A DNA stretch of 64,000 nucleotides from Gordonia effusa NBRC 100432 (GCF_000241305.1 NZ_BAEH01000094.1:1-64000), one strand, 5' to 3'. Shown: positions 1-9,193, counted from the stretch's first letter. Notes: a model not told the origin generated them from the letters alone. Made by a program: numbers and translations.

Positions 1-198
1 ATCGTCATCGCCGAATCGGACGACGCCGCGGCCGCCGCGGTCGCCGACCATCTGATCCCGATACCCAAGACGCCAACCCTATTGCAGCCGTTGGTATCTA
101 CGGTGCCGCTGCAGATTTTCGCGGCAACCGTTGCCGCGACTCGTGGGTACGACGTCGACAAGCCGCGCAACCTCGCCAAGTCGGTCACCGTCGAGTAG
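1..198 (+). CDS. glmS: Glucosamine--fructose-6-phosphate aminotransferase, C-terminal fragment
   Basis: The window opens inside this gene; only the last 65 codons are present, ending in TAG. The fragment reads as the tail of the second SIS (sugar isomerase) domain, with the family's usual ending: '[10 protein letters not shown]', then a helix, then '[15 protein letters not shown]'. GlmS makes glucosamine-6-phosphate from fructose-6-phosphate and glutamine, the first step towards UDP-GlcNAc for peptidoglycan. The nnr gene follows after 9 bp on the same strand, as in mycobacteria. The identification rests on the C-terminal signature only. Confidence 0.93.
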   Translation: MVIAESDDAAAAAVADHLIPIPKTPTLLQPLVSTVPLQIFAATVAATRGYDVDKPRNLAKSVTVE

Positions 199-207
199 GC
201 AGCTGCC

Positions 208-1659
208 ATGTCCGTCGGCTTTTTCTCCGCGTCGGCTGTCCGAGCCGCCGAGGTGGCGACCGGTGACCTGTTGCGTTCCGGTGTACTGATGCAGCGCGCC
301 GCCGCAGGAGTAGCCAATGTCGTTGCGGCACATCTAGTTTCCTCTGGCGGCTGCTATGGCAGTCGGGTGGGGCTGGTGGTTGGCTCTGGGGACAACGGCG
401 GTGACGCGCTATTCGCCGGTGCGCGCCTGTCCCGGCGCGGGGTGATGGTGTATGCCGTACTGCTCAACCCTTCTCGTGTGCATGCCGCCGGACTGGCCGC
501 GCTGCGGCGTAGCGGTGGCCGGGTGGTAGACACGCTGCCTACGCGCCTCGACGCGGTCGTCGACGGTGTGGTGGGAATTGGCGGCACCGGGCCGTTACGG
601 GCCAGTGCCGCAACGATTTTCGCTGAGGTGAGCGCGCCGATATTCGCCGTCGATCTGCCGTCGGGTGTCGATGCCGACACGGGTGTGGTGCATGACCCGG
701 CAGTTGCCGCCGACGTCACCGTTACTTTCGGCATCCGGCGCAGGGCACATCTACTGGCCGCGGCGCAGTGCGGACGTGTCGAGGTGATCGACATCGGGCT
801 CGGCGACATCGGTGGCGCCGAACTGCTGAGTTGGACCGACGACGAGGTCGGCCGCCGCTGGCCGGTTCCCGGCCCAACCGACGACAAGTACACCCAGGGT
901 GTTGTCGGCGTTGTTGCCGGCTCCCCGCATTATCCGGGAGCCGCCGTCTTGTGCACCGGCGCGGCGATCCACGCGACGTCGGGAATGACGCGATACGCGG
1001 GATCAGTTGGTGCAGAGGTACTTTCGCGATTCTCCGAAGTGGTTGTCAGTCCGACACCGCAGGAGGCCGGACGGGTGCAAGCCTGGGTGGTCGGGCCAGG
1101 CCTCGGCACCGACCACGACGCGCGTGACCGGCTACGCACCGTACTGGCCACCGATGTCCCGGTTCTCATCGACGCCGACGGTCTGACCTTGGTCGCGCAG
1201 TCGCCGGATCTGCTGTCTTCGCGCACCGCGCCGACATTGCTCACCCCGCACGCGGGCGAATTCGAGCGACTTGCCGGGCATCCGGTCGGGGACGACCGGG
1301 CTAGGGCGGTCCGCGAACTCGCACAGCGCCTCGGGGTCACCGTGTTGTTGAAGGGCCGCACGACGTTGATCGCCGGACCTGACTCAGGGGCACCTGTCGT
1401 CGGCAATGACGCGGGCTCGTCCTGGGCGGCGACCGCAGGTTCGGGTGATGTGCTCGCCGGCGTCGCCGGCGCCCTGCTCGCCACCGGTTTGAGCACGGTT
1501 GACGCCGCCGCGATGGCGGCTCGCGCACACGCGGTAGCCGCGCGGGTCGGAGCCGAGGATGCGCCCCTCGGTGCATCGCGGCTGCTCGACTCGATTTCCC
1601 CGGCGATCGCGCGGCTGCGCCGGTCGGCTGGTGTAGCGGTAGTGAGACAATGCGATTGA
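208..1659 (+). CDS. nnr: Bifunctional NAD(P)H-hydrate epimerase / ADP-dependent NAD(P)H-hydrate dehydratase
   Basis: This 483-residue protein repairs hydrated NAD(P)H. The N-terminal YjeF_N domain (about residues 1-210) epimerises R- and S-NAD(P)HX; its nucleotide-binding turn 'GSGDNGGDALF' is visible near residue 60. The C-terminal ribokinase-fold domain (about 220-475) dehydrates S-NAD(P)HX using ADP and carries 'LLTPHAGEF' and the catalytic 'AGSGDVLAGV' motif. Length fits the fused bacterial form. It lies between glmS and alr, and its TGA overlaps the alr start (TGATG), so translation is probably coupled. Confidence 0.93.
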   Translation: MSVGFFSASAVRAAEVATGDLLRSGVLMQRAAAGVANVVAAHLVSSGGCYGSRVGLVVGSGDNGGDALFAGARLSRRGVMVYAVLLNPSRVHAAGLAALRRSGGRVVDTLPTRLDAVVDGVVGIGGTGPLRASAATIFAEVSAPIFAVDLPSGVDADTGVVHDPAVAADVTVTFGIRRRAHLLAAAQCGRVEVIDIGLGDIGGAELLSWTDDEVGRRWPVPGPTDDKYTQGVVGVVAGSPHYPGAAVLCTGAAIHATSGMTRYAGSVGAEVLSRFSEVVVSPTPQEAGRVQAWVVGPGLGTDHDARDRLRTVLATDVPVLIDADGLTLVAQSPDLLSSRTAPTLLTPHAGEFERLAGHPVGDDRARAVRELAQRLGVTVLLKGRTTLIAGPDSGAPVVGNDAGSSWAATAGSGDVLAGVAGALLATGLSTVDAAAMAARAHAVAARVGAEDAPLGASRLLDSISPAIARLRRSAGVAVVRQCD

Positions 1660-2816
1660 TGAATTCGCCCGATCTGACCGCCACCATCGACCTCGCCGCG
1701 ATAGCGCATAACGTCGGTGTGCTTCGCGACACCTCCGGCGCCGACGTACTGGCCGTGGTCAAGGCGGACGCCTACGGCCACGGCGCGGTGCCGGTGGCGC
1801 GAACGATGCTCGCGGCCGGTGCGGCCGGACTGGGCGTCGCGCGGTTGCCCGAGGCGCTGGTGCTGCGCGAGTCCGGCATTGACGCCCCGATCACCGCGTG
1901 GCTGCATACCGGTTCCACGGACTTCGCCGCGGGCGTCGCGGCCGGGATCGACATCGCGGTGTCGTCACCGCGTCAACTCGACGCCGTGGTGGCCGCCGCC
2001 CGCGCGGTGGGGACCACCGCCACCGTGACGATCAAGGTCGACACCGGCCTTCGGCGCAGCGGTGTCGCCGTTGAAGAGTGGTCGGACTTTGTCGACGTGT
2101 GTGCGAAGGCCTTGGCGGACAACTCGATCCGCCTGCAGGGGATGATGACTCATCTGGCGTGCGGGGACGAGCCATCTAATCCACTGAACTCGGCACAGGC
2201 CGCTGAACTCGACGCCGCGGTCGCTGACCTGGCCCGGTTGGGTATTACGCCACAGGCTGTCCATATTTCGAATTCCCCTGCGGCGCTTAGTCGTAGAGAT
2301 CTGTCTCGCGATATCGTGCGTCCGGGCATCGCGCTCTACGGTCGTACGCCACTGCCCGCGATCGGCGACTTCGGGCTGATTCCGGCGATGACGCTGTCGG
2401 CTGAGGTGGCGTTGGTCAAGAAAGTCCGGACCGGCGAGGGAGTTTCGTACGGTCAGACCTGGATAGCTCAGCGAGACAGCATGATTGCGGTCATTCCGGC
2501 CGGCTACGCCGACGGTGTTCCGCGGACGTTGTCCGGCCAACTCCGGGTTTTCATCAACGGGCAGCCGTTCGCCGGGGTCGGACGGGTATGTATGGATCAG
2601 TTTGTCGTCGACCTCGGCCCCGACGGCGGGGGCGTTGTCGAGGGGGACCGGGCCGTGCTCTTCGGCACCGGAGCCGATGGCGGGCCGACGGCGCGGGAGT
2701 GGGCGGATGCCACCGGCACCATTGACTACGAAATAGTGTCCGGGATCGGCACTCGAGTGGTTCGCCAGTATGTCGGTGGCGCACGATCGGAAGTGATCGA
2801 CGATGGCCGCGCGTGA
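1659..2816 (+). CDS. alr: Alanine racemase (PLP-dependent)
   Basis: Interconverts L- and D-alanine for peptidoglycan. The PLP lysine lies in 'VVKADAYGHG' (about residue 35). The C-terminal beta domain carries the second catalytic tyrosine near 'VSYGQTW' and the substrate loop 'RVCMDQFVVDLG'. Length (385 residues) is normal. ATG 1659 overlaps the nnr stop as TGATG and is chosen here; an in-frame ATG at 1650 would add three residues. The next gene begins 14 bp before the alr stop. Confidence 0.94.
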   Translation: MNSPDLTATIDLAAIAHNVGVLRDTSGADVLAVVKADAYGHGAVPVARTMLAAGAAGLGVARLPEALVLRESGIDAPITAWLHTGSTDFAAGVAAGIDIAVSSPRQLDAVVAAARAVGTTATVTIKVDTGLRRSGVAVEEWSDFVDVCAKALADNSIRLQGMMTHLACGDEPSNPLNSAQAAELDAAVADLARLGITPQAVHISNSPAALSRRDLSRDIVRPGIALYGRTPLPAIGDFGLIPAMTLSAEVALVKKVRTGEGVSYGQTWIAQRDSMIAVIPAGYADGVPRTLSGQLRVFINGQPFAGVGRVCMDQFVVDLGPDGGGVVEGDRAVLFGTGADGGPTAREWADATGTIDYEIVSGIGTRVVRQYVGGARSEVIDDGRA

Positions 2817-3927
2817 ACGTAAGAGGATGTGGCGTGCCGGCACCGGCAGCGTGGGATCGCTAGGTGCCGCAACCGCTTCCGGGGTGACACGTCGTGCGTC
2901 CAACTGGCGGCGAGCCCGCCGCGATCCCCTTGTTGCCGATCCGCAAGCCGGTGAGAACTTCCGCGCGATATACGACGGAGAGTCGTTGTCGGTGCGTACC
3001 GACGACGGTCTGCGACTGGAGGTTCGTCGGATCGGACCGAAAAACCCCGACCTGACCCTGGTGTTCGTGCATGGGTTCAGCTTGCGGATGGCCAGCTGGC
3101 ATTTCCAACGCTTCGCGCTCGAAAAGCGTTGGGCGCAGGAGGGATTGTCGGTTGCGATGGTCTTCTACGACCATCGTGGCCACGGCAAGAGTGATCCAGC
3201 ACCCGATGAGACTTGCACGATTTCTCAGTTGGGCGACGACGTCGCGGCGGTCGTCAGACAGATGGTGCCGTCCGGACCGGTTGTGCTGCTAGGTCATTCG
3301 ATGGGCGGGATGGCCATCATGGGCGCTGCTCGACGACATCCGAAGCTATTCGCCCCCCGCGGCAGGATTGTCGGCGTGGGACTGATCGCAACCGCCGCAC
3401 GGGGATTGACCGAAGCCGGACTTGGCGAGGGGTTGTCGAATCCGGTTGTCGACGGCTTTCGGCTCGCGGTGCGTCGCGCGCCGCGATTGGTGCAGGCGGG
3501 CCGCGGCAGTACTCGCAAACTTCTTGAGCCGGTCCTCTTGGCTGCCAGTTGGGGCTCCGACTTCTACAGTCCGGCAACCGATCGCGCGGTCGAGTCGATG
3601 CTGCAGAACACCCCGATTCACACCATCGTCAATTTCTTGCACGCGTTGGAGTCTCACGACGAGTCGGAGGCGCTGGCCGTGCTCGCCAAACTCCCGACCA
3701 TCGTCGTGTGCGGCGATGAGGATCGGATGACACCGTTCTACAACTCCTACGATCTGTACGGCGAACTTGGCTCCACGACGCGGTTGACGATCGTGCAGGC
3801 CGCCGGGCATATGGTTTTGATGGAACAACCCGATTCGGTGACCGAGCCGATCGTCGAACTGGTTCATCGAGTGTTCGCACAGCTACCCGCGACCAAGCGT
3901 AAAGTTCGAGTCGGGCGGTGGATGTGA
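2803..3927 (+). CDS. Alpha/beta hydrolase of the alr-tsaE locus
   Basis: A 374-residue alpha/beta-hydrolase-fold protein. The nucleophile elbow 'GHSMGG' puts the serine at residue 166. The acid is probably in 'VVCGDEDRMTP' and the histidine in 'QAAGHMVLMEQP'. An oxyanion-hole strand, 'LVFVHGF', lies near residue 90, preceded by a basic 40-residue N-terminus. Hydrolases at this position between alr and tsaE are common in mycolic-acid actinobacteria, but the substrate is unknown; lipid esterase or lysophospholipase-like activity is a guess. It overlaps alr by 14 bp and the tsaE ATG by 1 bp, so it belongs to the same operon. Confidence 0.88.
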   Translation: MAARERKRMWRAGTGSVGSLGAATASGVTRRASNWRRARRDPLVADPQAGENFRAIYDGESLSVRTDDGLRLEVRRIGPKNPDLTLVFVHGFSLRMASWHFQRFALEKRWAQEGLSVAMVFYDHRGHGKSDPAPDETCTISQLGDDVAAVVRQMVPSGPVVLLGHSMGGMAIMGAARRHPKLFAPRGRIVGVGLIATAARGLTEAGLGEGLSNPVVDGFRLAVRRAPRLVQAGRGSTRKLLEPVLLAASWGSDFYSPATDRAVESMLQNTPIHTIVNFLHALESHDESEALAVLAKLPTIVVCGDEDRMTPFYNSYDLYGELGSTTRLTIVQAAGHMVLMEQPDSVTEPIVELVHRVFAQLPATKRKVRVGRWM

Positions 3928-4385
3928 TGGGGCAGACTCGCATATTGCCCGATGTGGTCGACACCGAAGCCCTTGGCGCCGAACTGGCTTCGACGCTCGA
4001 GGCCGGCGATGTGGTGATCCTCGACGGACCCCTTGGTGCTGGCAAGACGGCGTTGACCCGGGGAATCGCCGCCGGGTTGGGAGTGCAAGGCCGAGTATCC
4101 TCGCCGACTTTCATCATCGCGCGCGTTCACCGGCCCGGAGCAGCGGGGCGTCCCGGGCTGGTGCATGTTGACGCGTACCGACTGACGGATTCGGCGGTGC
4201 CACTCGATGAAGAACTCGACGCACTGGACCTCGACACCGACCTTGCCGATTCGGTCGTCGTTGTCGAATGGGGTGAGGGTGTTGCCGAACGGCTTGTATC
4301 GCGATATCTCCTGGTTCACCTTCGGCGCCAGCCTGATTCGGATGTGCGAGAGGTGTCCTGGGAGTGGCGTGAGGCGCCGCAATGA
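3927..4385 (+). CDS. tsaE: tRNA t6A37 threonylcarbamoyltransferase complex ATPase TsaE
   Basis: P-loop ATPase of the TsaB-TsaD-TsaE complex that makes N6-threonylcarbamoyladenosine at tRNA position 37. Walker A 'GPLGAGKTALTRG' lies near residue 36, and 'SSPTF' (switch region) and 'VVEWGEG' (Walker-B-like end strand) follow in family order. About 152 residues, typical. ATG 3927 overlaps the preceding TGA (TGATG) and is preferred to an in-frame GTG at 3918. TsaB follows after 16 bp, with RimI and TsaD behind it, which supports the role. Confidence 0.95.
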   Translation: MGQTRILPDVVDTEALGAELASTLEAGDVVILDGPLGAGKTALTRGIAAGLGVQGRVSSPTFIIARVHRPGAAGRPGLVHVDAYRLTDSAVPLDEELDALDLDTDLADSVVVVEWGEGVAERLVSRYLLVHLRRQPDSDVREVSWEWREAPQ

Positions 4386-4401
4386 CTAGCAGGGAGTCCC
4401 G

Positions 4402-5082
4402 GTGAGGGTTTTGGCAATCGACACCGCAACCGACGCGGTGGTCACCGGCATTGCCGAGGTGTCGGCCGATGGTCGCGTGGCCATTCTCGCCGATCGCACC
4501 ATCACCGATCATCGCCGGCACGCGGAAATGCTCACCACCCTGATCGCCGAATCACTAACCGAGGCAGGGGTAGTCGGCGCTGAACTCGACGCGGTCGTTG
4601 TTGGCTGCGGCCCCGGTCCCTTCACCGGGTTGCGTGTTGGGCTCGCGACCGCGGCCGCATACGGAGATGCACTCGCCCTACCGGTGTATGGAATATGTTC
4701 ACTCGATGCCCTGGTGGCCTCCGAACTTTCCGACGGCGCGACCGGGATGTCGAGGGTATTGGCGGTAACTGACGCGCGTCGGCGCGAGGTGTACTGGGCG
4801 TTGTACAGCGGGCGCGAGCGTATCGCGGGACCGGATGTACTTGCGCCACAAGCATTAGCCGATGATCTGGCCGAGAAGCCAATCGATCTCGCCGTGGGCG
4901 CGAAGGGGTTTGCCGATCGATTCGGCGCTCCGGTCGGCAACACCCAGCGTCCGTCGGTCGCCGGACTCGTCGCAGTGGCCGCCGATGCCATCTTGGCGAG
5001 GTCGGTACCCGATCCCCTTGTCCCGCTATATCTTCGGCGGCCCGATGCCGTGGAACTCAAAGATCAGAAGAAGCGTCGATGA
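4402..5082 (+). CDS. tsaB: tRNA t6A37 complex dimerisation subunit TsaB
   Basis: A 226-residue ASKHA-fold protein beginning 'MRVLAIDTAT', with the family signature 'GPGPFTGLRVGLATAAAYG' around residues 74-92. TsaB is the inactive partner that scaffolds TsaD in the t6A complex. The GTG start at 4402 follows a 'GCAGGGAG' ribosome-binding site. The 3' end overlaps rimI by 4 bp (ATGA), so the tsaE-tsaB-rimI-tsaD block reads as one transcript. Confidence 0.94.
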   Translation: MRVLAIDTATDAVVTGIAEVSADGRVAILADRTITDHRRHAEMLTTLIAESLTEAGVVGAELDAVVVGCGPGPFTGLRVGLATAAAYGDALALPVYGICSLDALVASELSDGATGMSRVLAVTDARRREVYWALYSGRERIAGPDVLAPQALADDLAEKPIDLAVGAKGFADRFGAPVGNTQRPSVAGLVAVAADAILARSVPDPLVPLYLRRPDAVELKDQKKRR

Positions 5083-5579
5083 TTCGTATCGATGCGTTGC
5101 GGCTAGCCGACGTCGATCGGTGCGCGGCACTGGAGGAGCAGATCTTCGCCGGGGATTCTCCTTGGCCCGCAGCGGCTTTCCGAGCTGAGCTCAATGCGCC
5201 GTATAACCGCTACTTCGCCGCCCGGGAGTCGGCGGGCGGCGAGGTCATCGGCTATGCGGGCGTGTCGATTCTCGGCCCCGAAGGCGCGCAAGAGTGCGAG
5301 ATCCATACGATCGCGGTCGCGCCCACTCACCGCGGCATCGGATTGGGGTGGGCGTTACTCGCCGAAATGCTGGCGGTAGCCGATCATCTTGCGGCACCGG
5401 TGTTTCTGGAGGTTCGGGTCGACAACGACGCGGCTATCGCGCTTTACGAGCGGAACGGGTTTGTGACCTCCGGGCTGCGGAAGGGGTACTACCAGCCGTC
5501 GGGAGCCGACGCGTACACAATGATCCGCCAGGCTGCTGGGATGGCCGCGGTGGTAGTCGGCGGTGAGGAGTCATCATGA
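5079..5579 (+). CDS. rimI: Ribosomal-protein alanine N-acetyltransferase RimI
   Basis: A GNAT-family acetyltransferase of 166 residues. The acetyl-CoA loop '[15 protein letters not shown]' and the downstream '[20 protein letters not shown]' motif are characteristic of RimI, which acetylates the N-terminus of ribosomal protein S18. It overlaps both tsaB and tsaD by 4 bp, the standard actinobacterial arrangement. In this setting the enzyme may have broader N-alpha targets, but nothing in the sequence decides that. Confidence 0.92.
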   Translation: MIRIDALRLADVDRCAALEEQIFAGDSPWPAAAFRAELNAPYNRYFAARESAGGEVIGYAGVSILGPEGAQECEIHTIAVAPTHRGIGLGWALLAEMLAVADHLAAPVFLEVRVDNDAAIALYERNGFVTSGLRKGYYQPSGADAYTMIRQAAGMAAVVVGGEESS

Positions 5580-6607
5580 TCGTATTGGGAATCGAAAGCT
5601 CTTGTGACGAAACCGGAGTCGGCATCGTGCGCTGGAACAGCGACCAGACGACGAGCCTGCTGGCCGACGAGGTGGCGTCGAGTGTCGAGGAACATGCCCG
5701 CTATGGAGGTGTAGTTCCCGAAGTGGCGTCCCGCGCGCATCTGGAGGAAATGGTGCCCACGATGCGGCGCGCGCTGGCAGCGGCGGGGATCGACAAACCG
5801 GATGCGATCGCTGTAACCATCGGGCCGGGCCTAGCTGGAGCCCTGCTAGTTGGGGTGGCGGCGGCGAAAGCCTATGCACTGGCGTGGGATGTGCCGCTAT
5901 ATGCGGTCAATCATCTTGGCGGACATGTCGCGGTGGACACGCTGGAACACGGTCCGATGCCCGAATGTGTTGCGCTGCTTGTCTCCGGCGGACATACGCA
6001 CCTGCTGCATGTCACGGACTTGGCGCAACCGATCGTCGAGCTGGGGACCACCGTCGATGACGCGGCAGGTGAGGCGTTCGACAAGGTCGCGCGACTGCTG
6101 GGGCTGGGCTATCCCGGTGGCCCCGTGCTCGATACCCTTGCGCGCGAAGGTGATCCGACGGCGATCGCGTTTCCGCGCGGGATGACGGGCCCGCGCGATG
6201 CCCGTTACGATTTCTCGTTTAGCGGGCTGAAGACGGCGGTCGCGCGCTATGTGGAGAGATGCGATCGTGACGGCGTCCCGGTGCCGACTGCCGACGTGGC
6301 GGCGTCGTTTCAAGAGGCCGTTGCCGATGTGCTGACTATGAAAGCCGTCCGCGCGTGCACCGATCTCGACGTCGACACCTTGGTACTTGGCGGTGGCGCG
6401 ACGGCGAACTCGCGGCTCCGCAGCCTCGCCGAAGAACGTTGTGCCGCAAAGGGAATCACATTGCGCGTGCCTAAACCGCGGCTGTGTACCGACAACGGGG
6501 TGATGATCGCCACGCTCGGTGCGCATGTGATCGCGGGTGGTGCTCGGCCATCGGCGCTGACGGTGCCGACCGACCCGGGGATGTCGGTTCAGGTGAGCGT
6601 GGCTTAG
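5576..6607 (+). CDS. tsaD: tRNA t6A37 threonylcarbamoyltransferase TsaD
   Basis: The catalytic subunit (Kae1/Gcp family), 343 residues. It transfers the threonylcarbamoyl group from TC-AMP to A37 of ANN-decoding tRNAs. The start '[16 protein letters not shown]', the metal-binding 'NHLGGH' near residue 112, and the nucleotide-binding 'LVSGGHTHL' and '[12 protein letters not shown]' segments are all present. Last gene of the t6A operon; the next gene is convergent. Confidence 0.96.
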   Translation: MIVLGIESSCDETGVGIVRWNSDQTTSLLADEVASSVEEHARYGGVVPEVASRAHLEEMVPTMRRALAAAGIDKPDAIAVTIGPGLAGALLVGVAAAKAYALAWDVPLYAVNHLGGHVAVDTLEHGPMPECVALLVSGGHTHLLHVTDLAQPIVELGTTVDDAAGEAFDKVARLLGLGYPGGPVLDTLAREGDPTAIAFPRGMTGPRDARYDFSFSGLKTAVARYVERCDRDGVPVPTADVAASFQEAVADVLTMKAVRACTDLDVDTLVLGGGATANSRLRSLAEERCAAKGITLRVPKPRLCTDNGVMIATLGAHVIAGGARPSALTVPTDPGMSVQVSVA

Positions 6608-6638
6608 GCAACTGCTGACGGGGAGAATTCCAGGGAGA

Positions 6639-7061
6639 CTAGAGCTTTGCCGTCACCAATAGTTGCTGGCAGCCAACGGACTGTTCGTTCAGCACTCGAC
6701 GTTGCGTAGGCCGTGCTTCGGAATATCGCCGCACGCCCGCATCGGTCAGCGCGGCGAAGACCGACCGGCGGTCCTTGTCGCACATGCTGCGAGTGACCAG
6801 GCCGTCGGCTTCCAGTCGGGCGACAACTCGTGACGTCGCGCTTTGGCTCAGGTGAACATGATCGGCCAGATCGCTCATTCGGACGCAGCCGTCTTCGCCG
6901 CGAATCAGCAGTTCCAGAACCTCGAACTCGCTAGAGGTGAGCTGGTGATTCGCCTGTAGTTCCCGGTCGAGCGTGCACTGAATGCGGTGGTAGCGGACGG
7001 AAAGGTCTTGCCATGCGGCAGCCAGTTCGTCGTCTTTGACTTCGTCCGCCTTGGAACCCAT
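6639..7061 (-). CDS. MarR-family transcriptional regulator
   Basis: A 140-residue winged-helix protein. The recognition region 'DLADHVHLSQSATSRVVARLEADGLVTR' and the following wing 'DKDRRSVFAALTDAGVRRY' are classic MarR. It is divergent from an EmrB/QacA-type efflux pump across a short gap holding small palindromes, so it most likely represses the pump and itself until a drug-like ligand binds. The ligand is not evident. Confidence 0.9.
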   Translation of the reverse strand: MGSKADEVKDDELAAAWQDLSVRYHRIQCTLDRELQANHQLTSSEFEVLELLIRGEDGCVRMSDLADHVHLSQSATSRVVARLEADGLVTRSMCDKDRRSVFAALTDAGVRRYSEARPTQRRVLNEQSVGCQQLLVTAKL

Positions 7062-7110
7062 GCCCGCATACTATCACATGCAAGCGCAATATATCCATCG
7101 GAATTAAATG

Positions 7111-7139
7111 TAGACGCATTAGATGCGAACGCATATAGT
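7111..7139. promoter_or_regulatory. Palindromic operator and -10-like element between marR and the MFS pump
   Basis: The marR-MFS gap contains the palindrome ATGCG-AA-CGCAT (7123-7134) and a related half-site, GACGCAT (7113-7119). A TATAGT element at 7134-7139 sits just upstream of GTG 7147. This is the natural place for MarR to block pump transcription. The ATG at 7123 lies inside the palindrome, so it is unlikely to be the pump's start codon. Confidence 0.5.
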
Positions 7140-7146
7140 TGCCGAC

Positions 7147-8634
7147 GTGACTTCAACACAGGTTGTCTCCGCGGAACTGTCCACCGTCGAGACGCAGACG
7201 CGTCTCGACCAGAGAATGCACATCACCAGCGGTTCGGGATGGTCGCCGAAGGTCTGGCTCCTGCTGGTCGTGTTGGCCGGCGCGCTATTCCTCGACGGTC
7301 TCGACATCTCCATGGTCGGTGTCGCTTTACCGTCGATCGGCGACGACCTCGGCATGACCTCGTCGCAACTGCAGTGGATCGTCAGTGCCTATGTTCTTGG
7401 TTACGGCGGCTTGTTGCTGCTGGGCGGGCGCGCCAGTGATCTCTTCGGTCGGCGGCGCGTATTCCTGTCCGCGCTAGGGGTGTTCGGCGTCGCGTCGGTG
7501 ATCAGTGCGGTCGTCGACATCAACGGACTGATCATCGCCCTGCGTTTCGTTAAAGGCATCGCCGCGGCGTTCACCGTTCCGGCCGGGCTATCGATCATCA
7601 CTACTACGTTCGCCGAAGGGCCAGCGCGCAACCGGGCCCTAAGTATCTACACGGTCTGCGGCGCGAGTGGTTTCTCGCTCGGCCTTGTCTTCGGCGGTCT
7701 GCTTACCGAATTATCCTGGCGCGCAACGCTGTTGTTCCCCGGGCCGGTGGCATTGCTGTTGTTTGTCGTCGGTATGCGCGTGATCCCCGCGGTTGCCGCA
7801 CCGTCGTTCCGATGGGCGCAGTTCGACGTCGTCGGCGCGCTGACGAGTACCGGATCGCTTCTGCTACTGGTGTTCGGCGTGGTTCGCGCACCCGACATCG
7901 GCTGGGGCGCACCGGCTTCCATCGTCACCCTGGCCGCCGCCGCGGTCTTGATGGTGGTGTTCATCGTCGTGGAGATGCGGCATCGACATCCGTTGCTGCG
8001 CTTGGGGATTCTGCGCTCGGTGTCGCTGGTCCAGGCGAATATCTCGGCCGCGTTGATGTTCGGTGGCTACGTCGCCTTCCAGTTCGTGGTAACGCTATAC
8101 CTCCAAAAATCGCTTGGCTGGTCACCGTTGGCGATGGCGCTTGGCTTCCTGCCCGCCGGGCTGATCGTCGCATTGAGCGCGACCAAGATGGACAAGGTAC
8201 TCGACCGAGTTCCCACCCAGCTACTGCTGGTCGTGGGATTCGCGGCCTTCCTCGGTGCGTACGTGTGGTTCGAACAATCACATGAGAGCGGGGATTCGTA
8301 TGCGAGCTTCCTGCTGCCGACGATAATCCTGCTCGGTATCGGATTCGCGGTGACGTTCCCGTCGGTCATGTCGCAGGGGACCGCTGGCGTCGATGACGAC
8401 GAGCAAGGGCTTGCCTCCGGGCTGGTCAACACTTTCGCGCAGGTCGGCGGTGCGGTCATGATGGCGGTCGTGACAGCCATTTTGGCGTCGTCACACGAAG
8501 CGGTCGTGCCCGGACAACCGTTGCCGGGTATGTCGACGGCGATCTGGGTGGTCAGCGGACTCTCGCTGGTCGGACTCGTCGGTGCGCTCGTAGTCGGCGC
8601 GAAGACGCGGGCTCTGCGCGCGCTGAAGCCGTAG
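7147..8634 (+). CDS. MFS drug efflux transporter, DHA2 (EmrB/QacA) type
   Basis: A membrane protein of about 495 residues with roughly 14 hydrophobic helices. It shows 'LDISMVGVALPSIGDDLG' (TM1 motif) and 'LLLGGRASDLFGRRRVFL' (MFS motif A), and motif-C-like glycine-rich sequence after it. Probably a proton-coupled exporter of hydrophobic drugs. The start is uncertain: GTG 7147 is taken because ATG 7123 falls within the presumed operator, and ATG 7216 (just before TM1) is another option. With a TATAGT box only 8 bp upstream of 7147, the message could be nearly leaderless. Confidence 0.88.
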   Translation: MTSTQVVSAELSTVETQTRLDQRMHITSGSGWSPKVWLLLVVLAGALFLDGLDISMVGVALPSIGDDLGMTSSQLQWIVSAYVLGYGGLLLLGGRASDLFGRRRVFLSALGVFGVASVISAVVDINGLIIALRFVKGIAAAFTVPAGLSIITTTFAEGPARNRALSIYTVCGASGFSLGLVFGGLLTELSWRATLLFPGPVALLLFVVGMRVIPAVAAPSFRWAQFDVVGALTSTGSLLLLVFGVVRAPDIGWGAPASIVTLAAAAVLMVVFIVVEMRHRHPLLRLGILRSVSLVQANISAALMFGGYVAFQFVVTLYLQKSLGWSPLAMALGFLPAGLIVALSATKMDKVLDRVPTQLLLVVGFAAFLGAYVWFEQSHESGDSYASFLLPTIILLGIGFAVTFPSVMSQGTAGVDDDEQGLASGLVNTFAQVGGAVMMAVVTAILASSHEAVVPGQPLPGMSTAIWVVSGLSLVGLVGALVVGAKTRALRALKP

Positions 8635-8666
8635 GGTTCGTGGCTGTCACCCGTCGCCCTTGAGTG

Positions 8667-8693
8667 CTGGCACTCTCCTGTATAGAGTGCTAG
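8667..8693. promoter_or_regulatory. CIRCE element (HrcA operator) upstream of groES
   Basis: An inverted repeat with arms CTGGCACTC and GAGTGCTAG separated by exactly 9 bp, against the CIRCE consensus TTAGCACTC-N9-GAGTGCTAA. It lies about 100 bp upstream of groES. A TATAGA hexamer (8681-8686) overlaps the spacer, with a TTGAGT -35-like box at 8660-8665, so HrcA binding would cover the promoter. Heat or protein-folding stress would then relieve repression. Confidence 0.9.
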
Positions 8694-8790
8694 GTGGCAC
8701 TGTGAGAAATCCTCGTTCACCCGCGACGACGAGGCGATCACATCAGGGCCGCAAACTTTACTTCTCCAACGAAAGAAGAGGACTCACATC

Positions 8791-9090
8791 GTGGCGAGCG
8801 TGAACATCAAGCCGCTTGAGGACAAGATCCTGGTGCAGGCCGTCGAGGCTGAGACCACCACCGCGTCGGGCCTGGTTATCCCCGATACGGCCAAGGAAAA
8901 GCCCCAGGAGGGCAAGGTCATCGCTGTTGGTCCCGGCCGCTGGGACGAGGATGGCGACAAGCGCATCCCGCTCGACGTCGCTGAGGGCGATGTCGTGATC
9001 TACAGCAAGTACGGTGGCACCGAGATCAAGTACGGCGGCGAGGATTACCTGATCCTTTCGGCCCGCGACGTGCTCGCTGTCGTCAGCTAG
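8791..9090 (+). CDS. groES: Co-chaperonin GroES
   Basis: A 99-residue Hsp10. '[17 protein letters not shown]' at the N-terminus, the mobile loop '[16 protein letters not shown]' (about 20-37) that contacts GroEL, and '[15 protein letters not shown]' at the end are all canonical. GTG 8791 follows an AAGAAGAGGA ribosome-binding site. CIRCE-controlled. In M. tuberculosis groES is followed by groEL1; here a strong terminator and whiB3 follow instead, so the protein must pair with a GroEL encoded elsewhere. Confidence 0.96.
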   Translation: MASVNIKPLEDKILVQAVEAETTTASGLVIPDTAKEKPQEGKVIAVGPGRWDEDGDKRIPLDVAEGDVVIYSKYGGTEIKYGGEDYLILSARDVLAVVS

Positions 9091-9106
9091 CACCCGCGGT
9101 ACAACC

Positions 9107-9149
9107 AAATCCGCCCCGGCCTCCATCAAGGAGGCCGGGGCGGATTTTT
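9107..9149 (+). terminator. Rho-independent terminator after groES
   Basis: A perfect 18-bp GC-rich stem (arms near 9107-9124 and 9131-9148) with a 6-nt loop, ending in TTTTT. It starts 17 bp after the groES stop. It also shows that the groES transcript ends here with no groEL gene. Confidence 0.93.
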
Positions 9150-9193
9150 GTCTAGCAGCGCTGGGCCGCTCGATGACGTTCGGTGGGTTTACG

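Noticed and set aside
9091-9193. Remnant of groEL1 downstream of groES
   Set aside because: The 103-bp gap is filled by a terminator; no GroEL-like reading frame is present on either strand.
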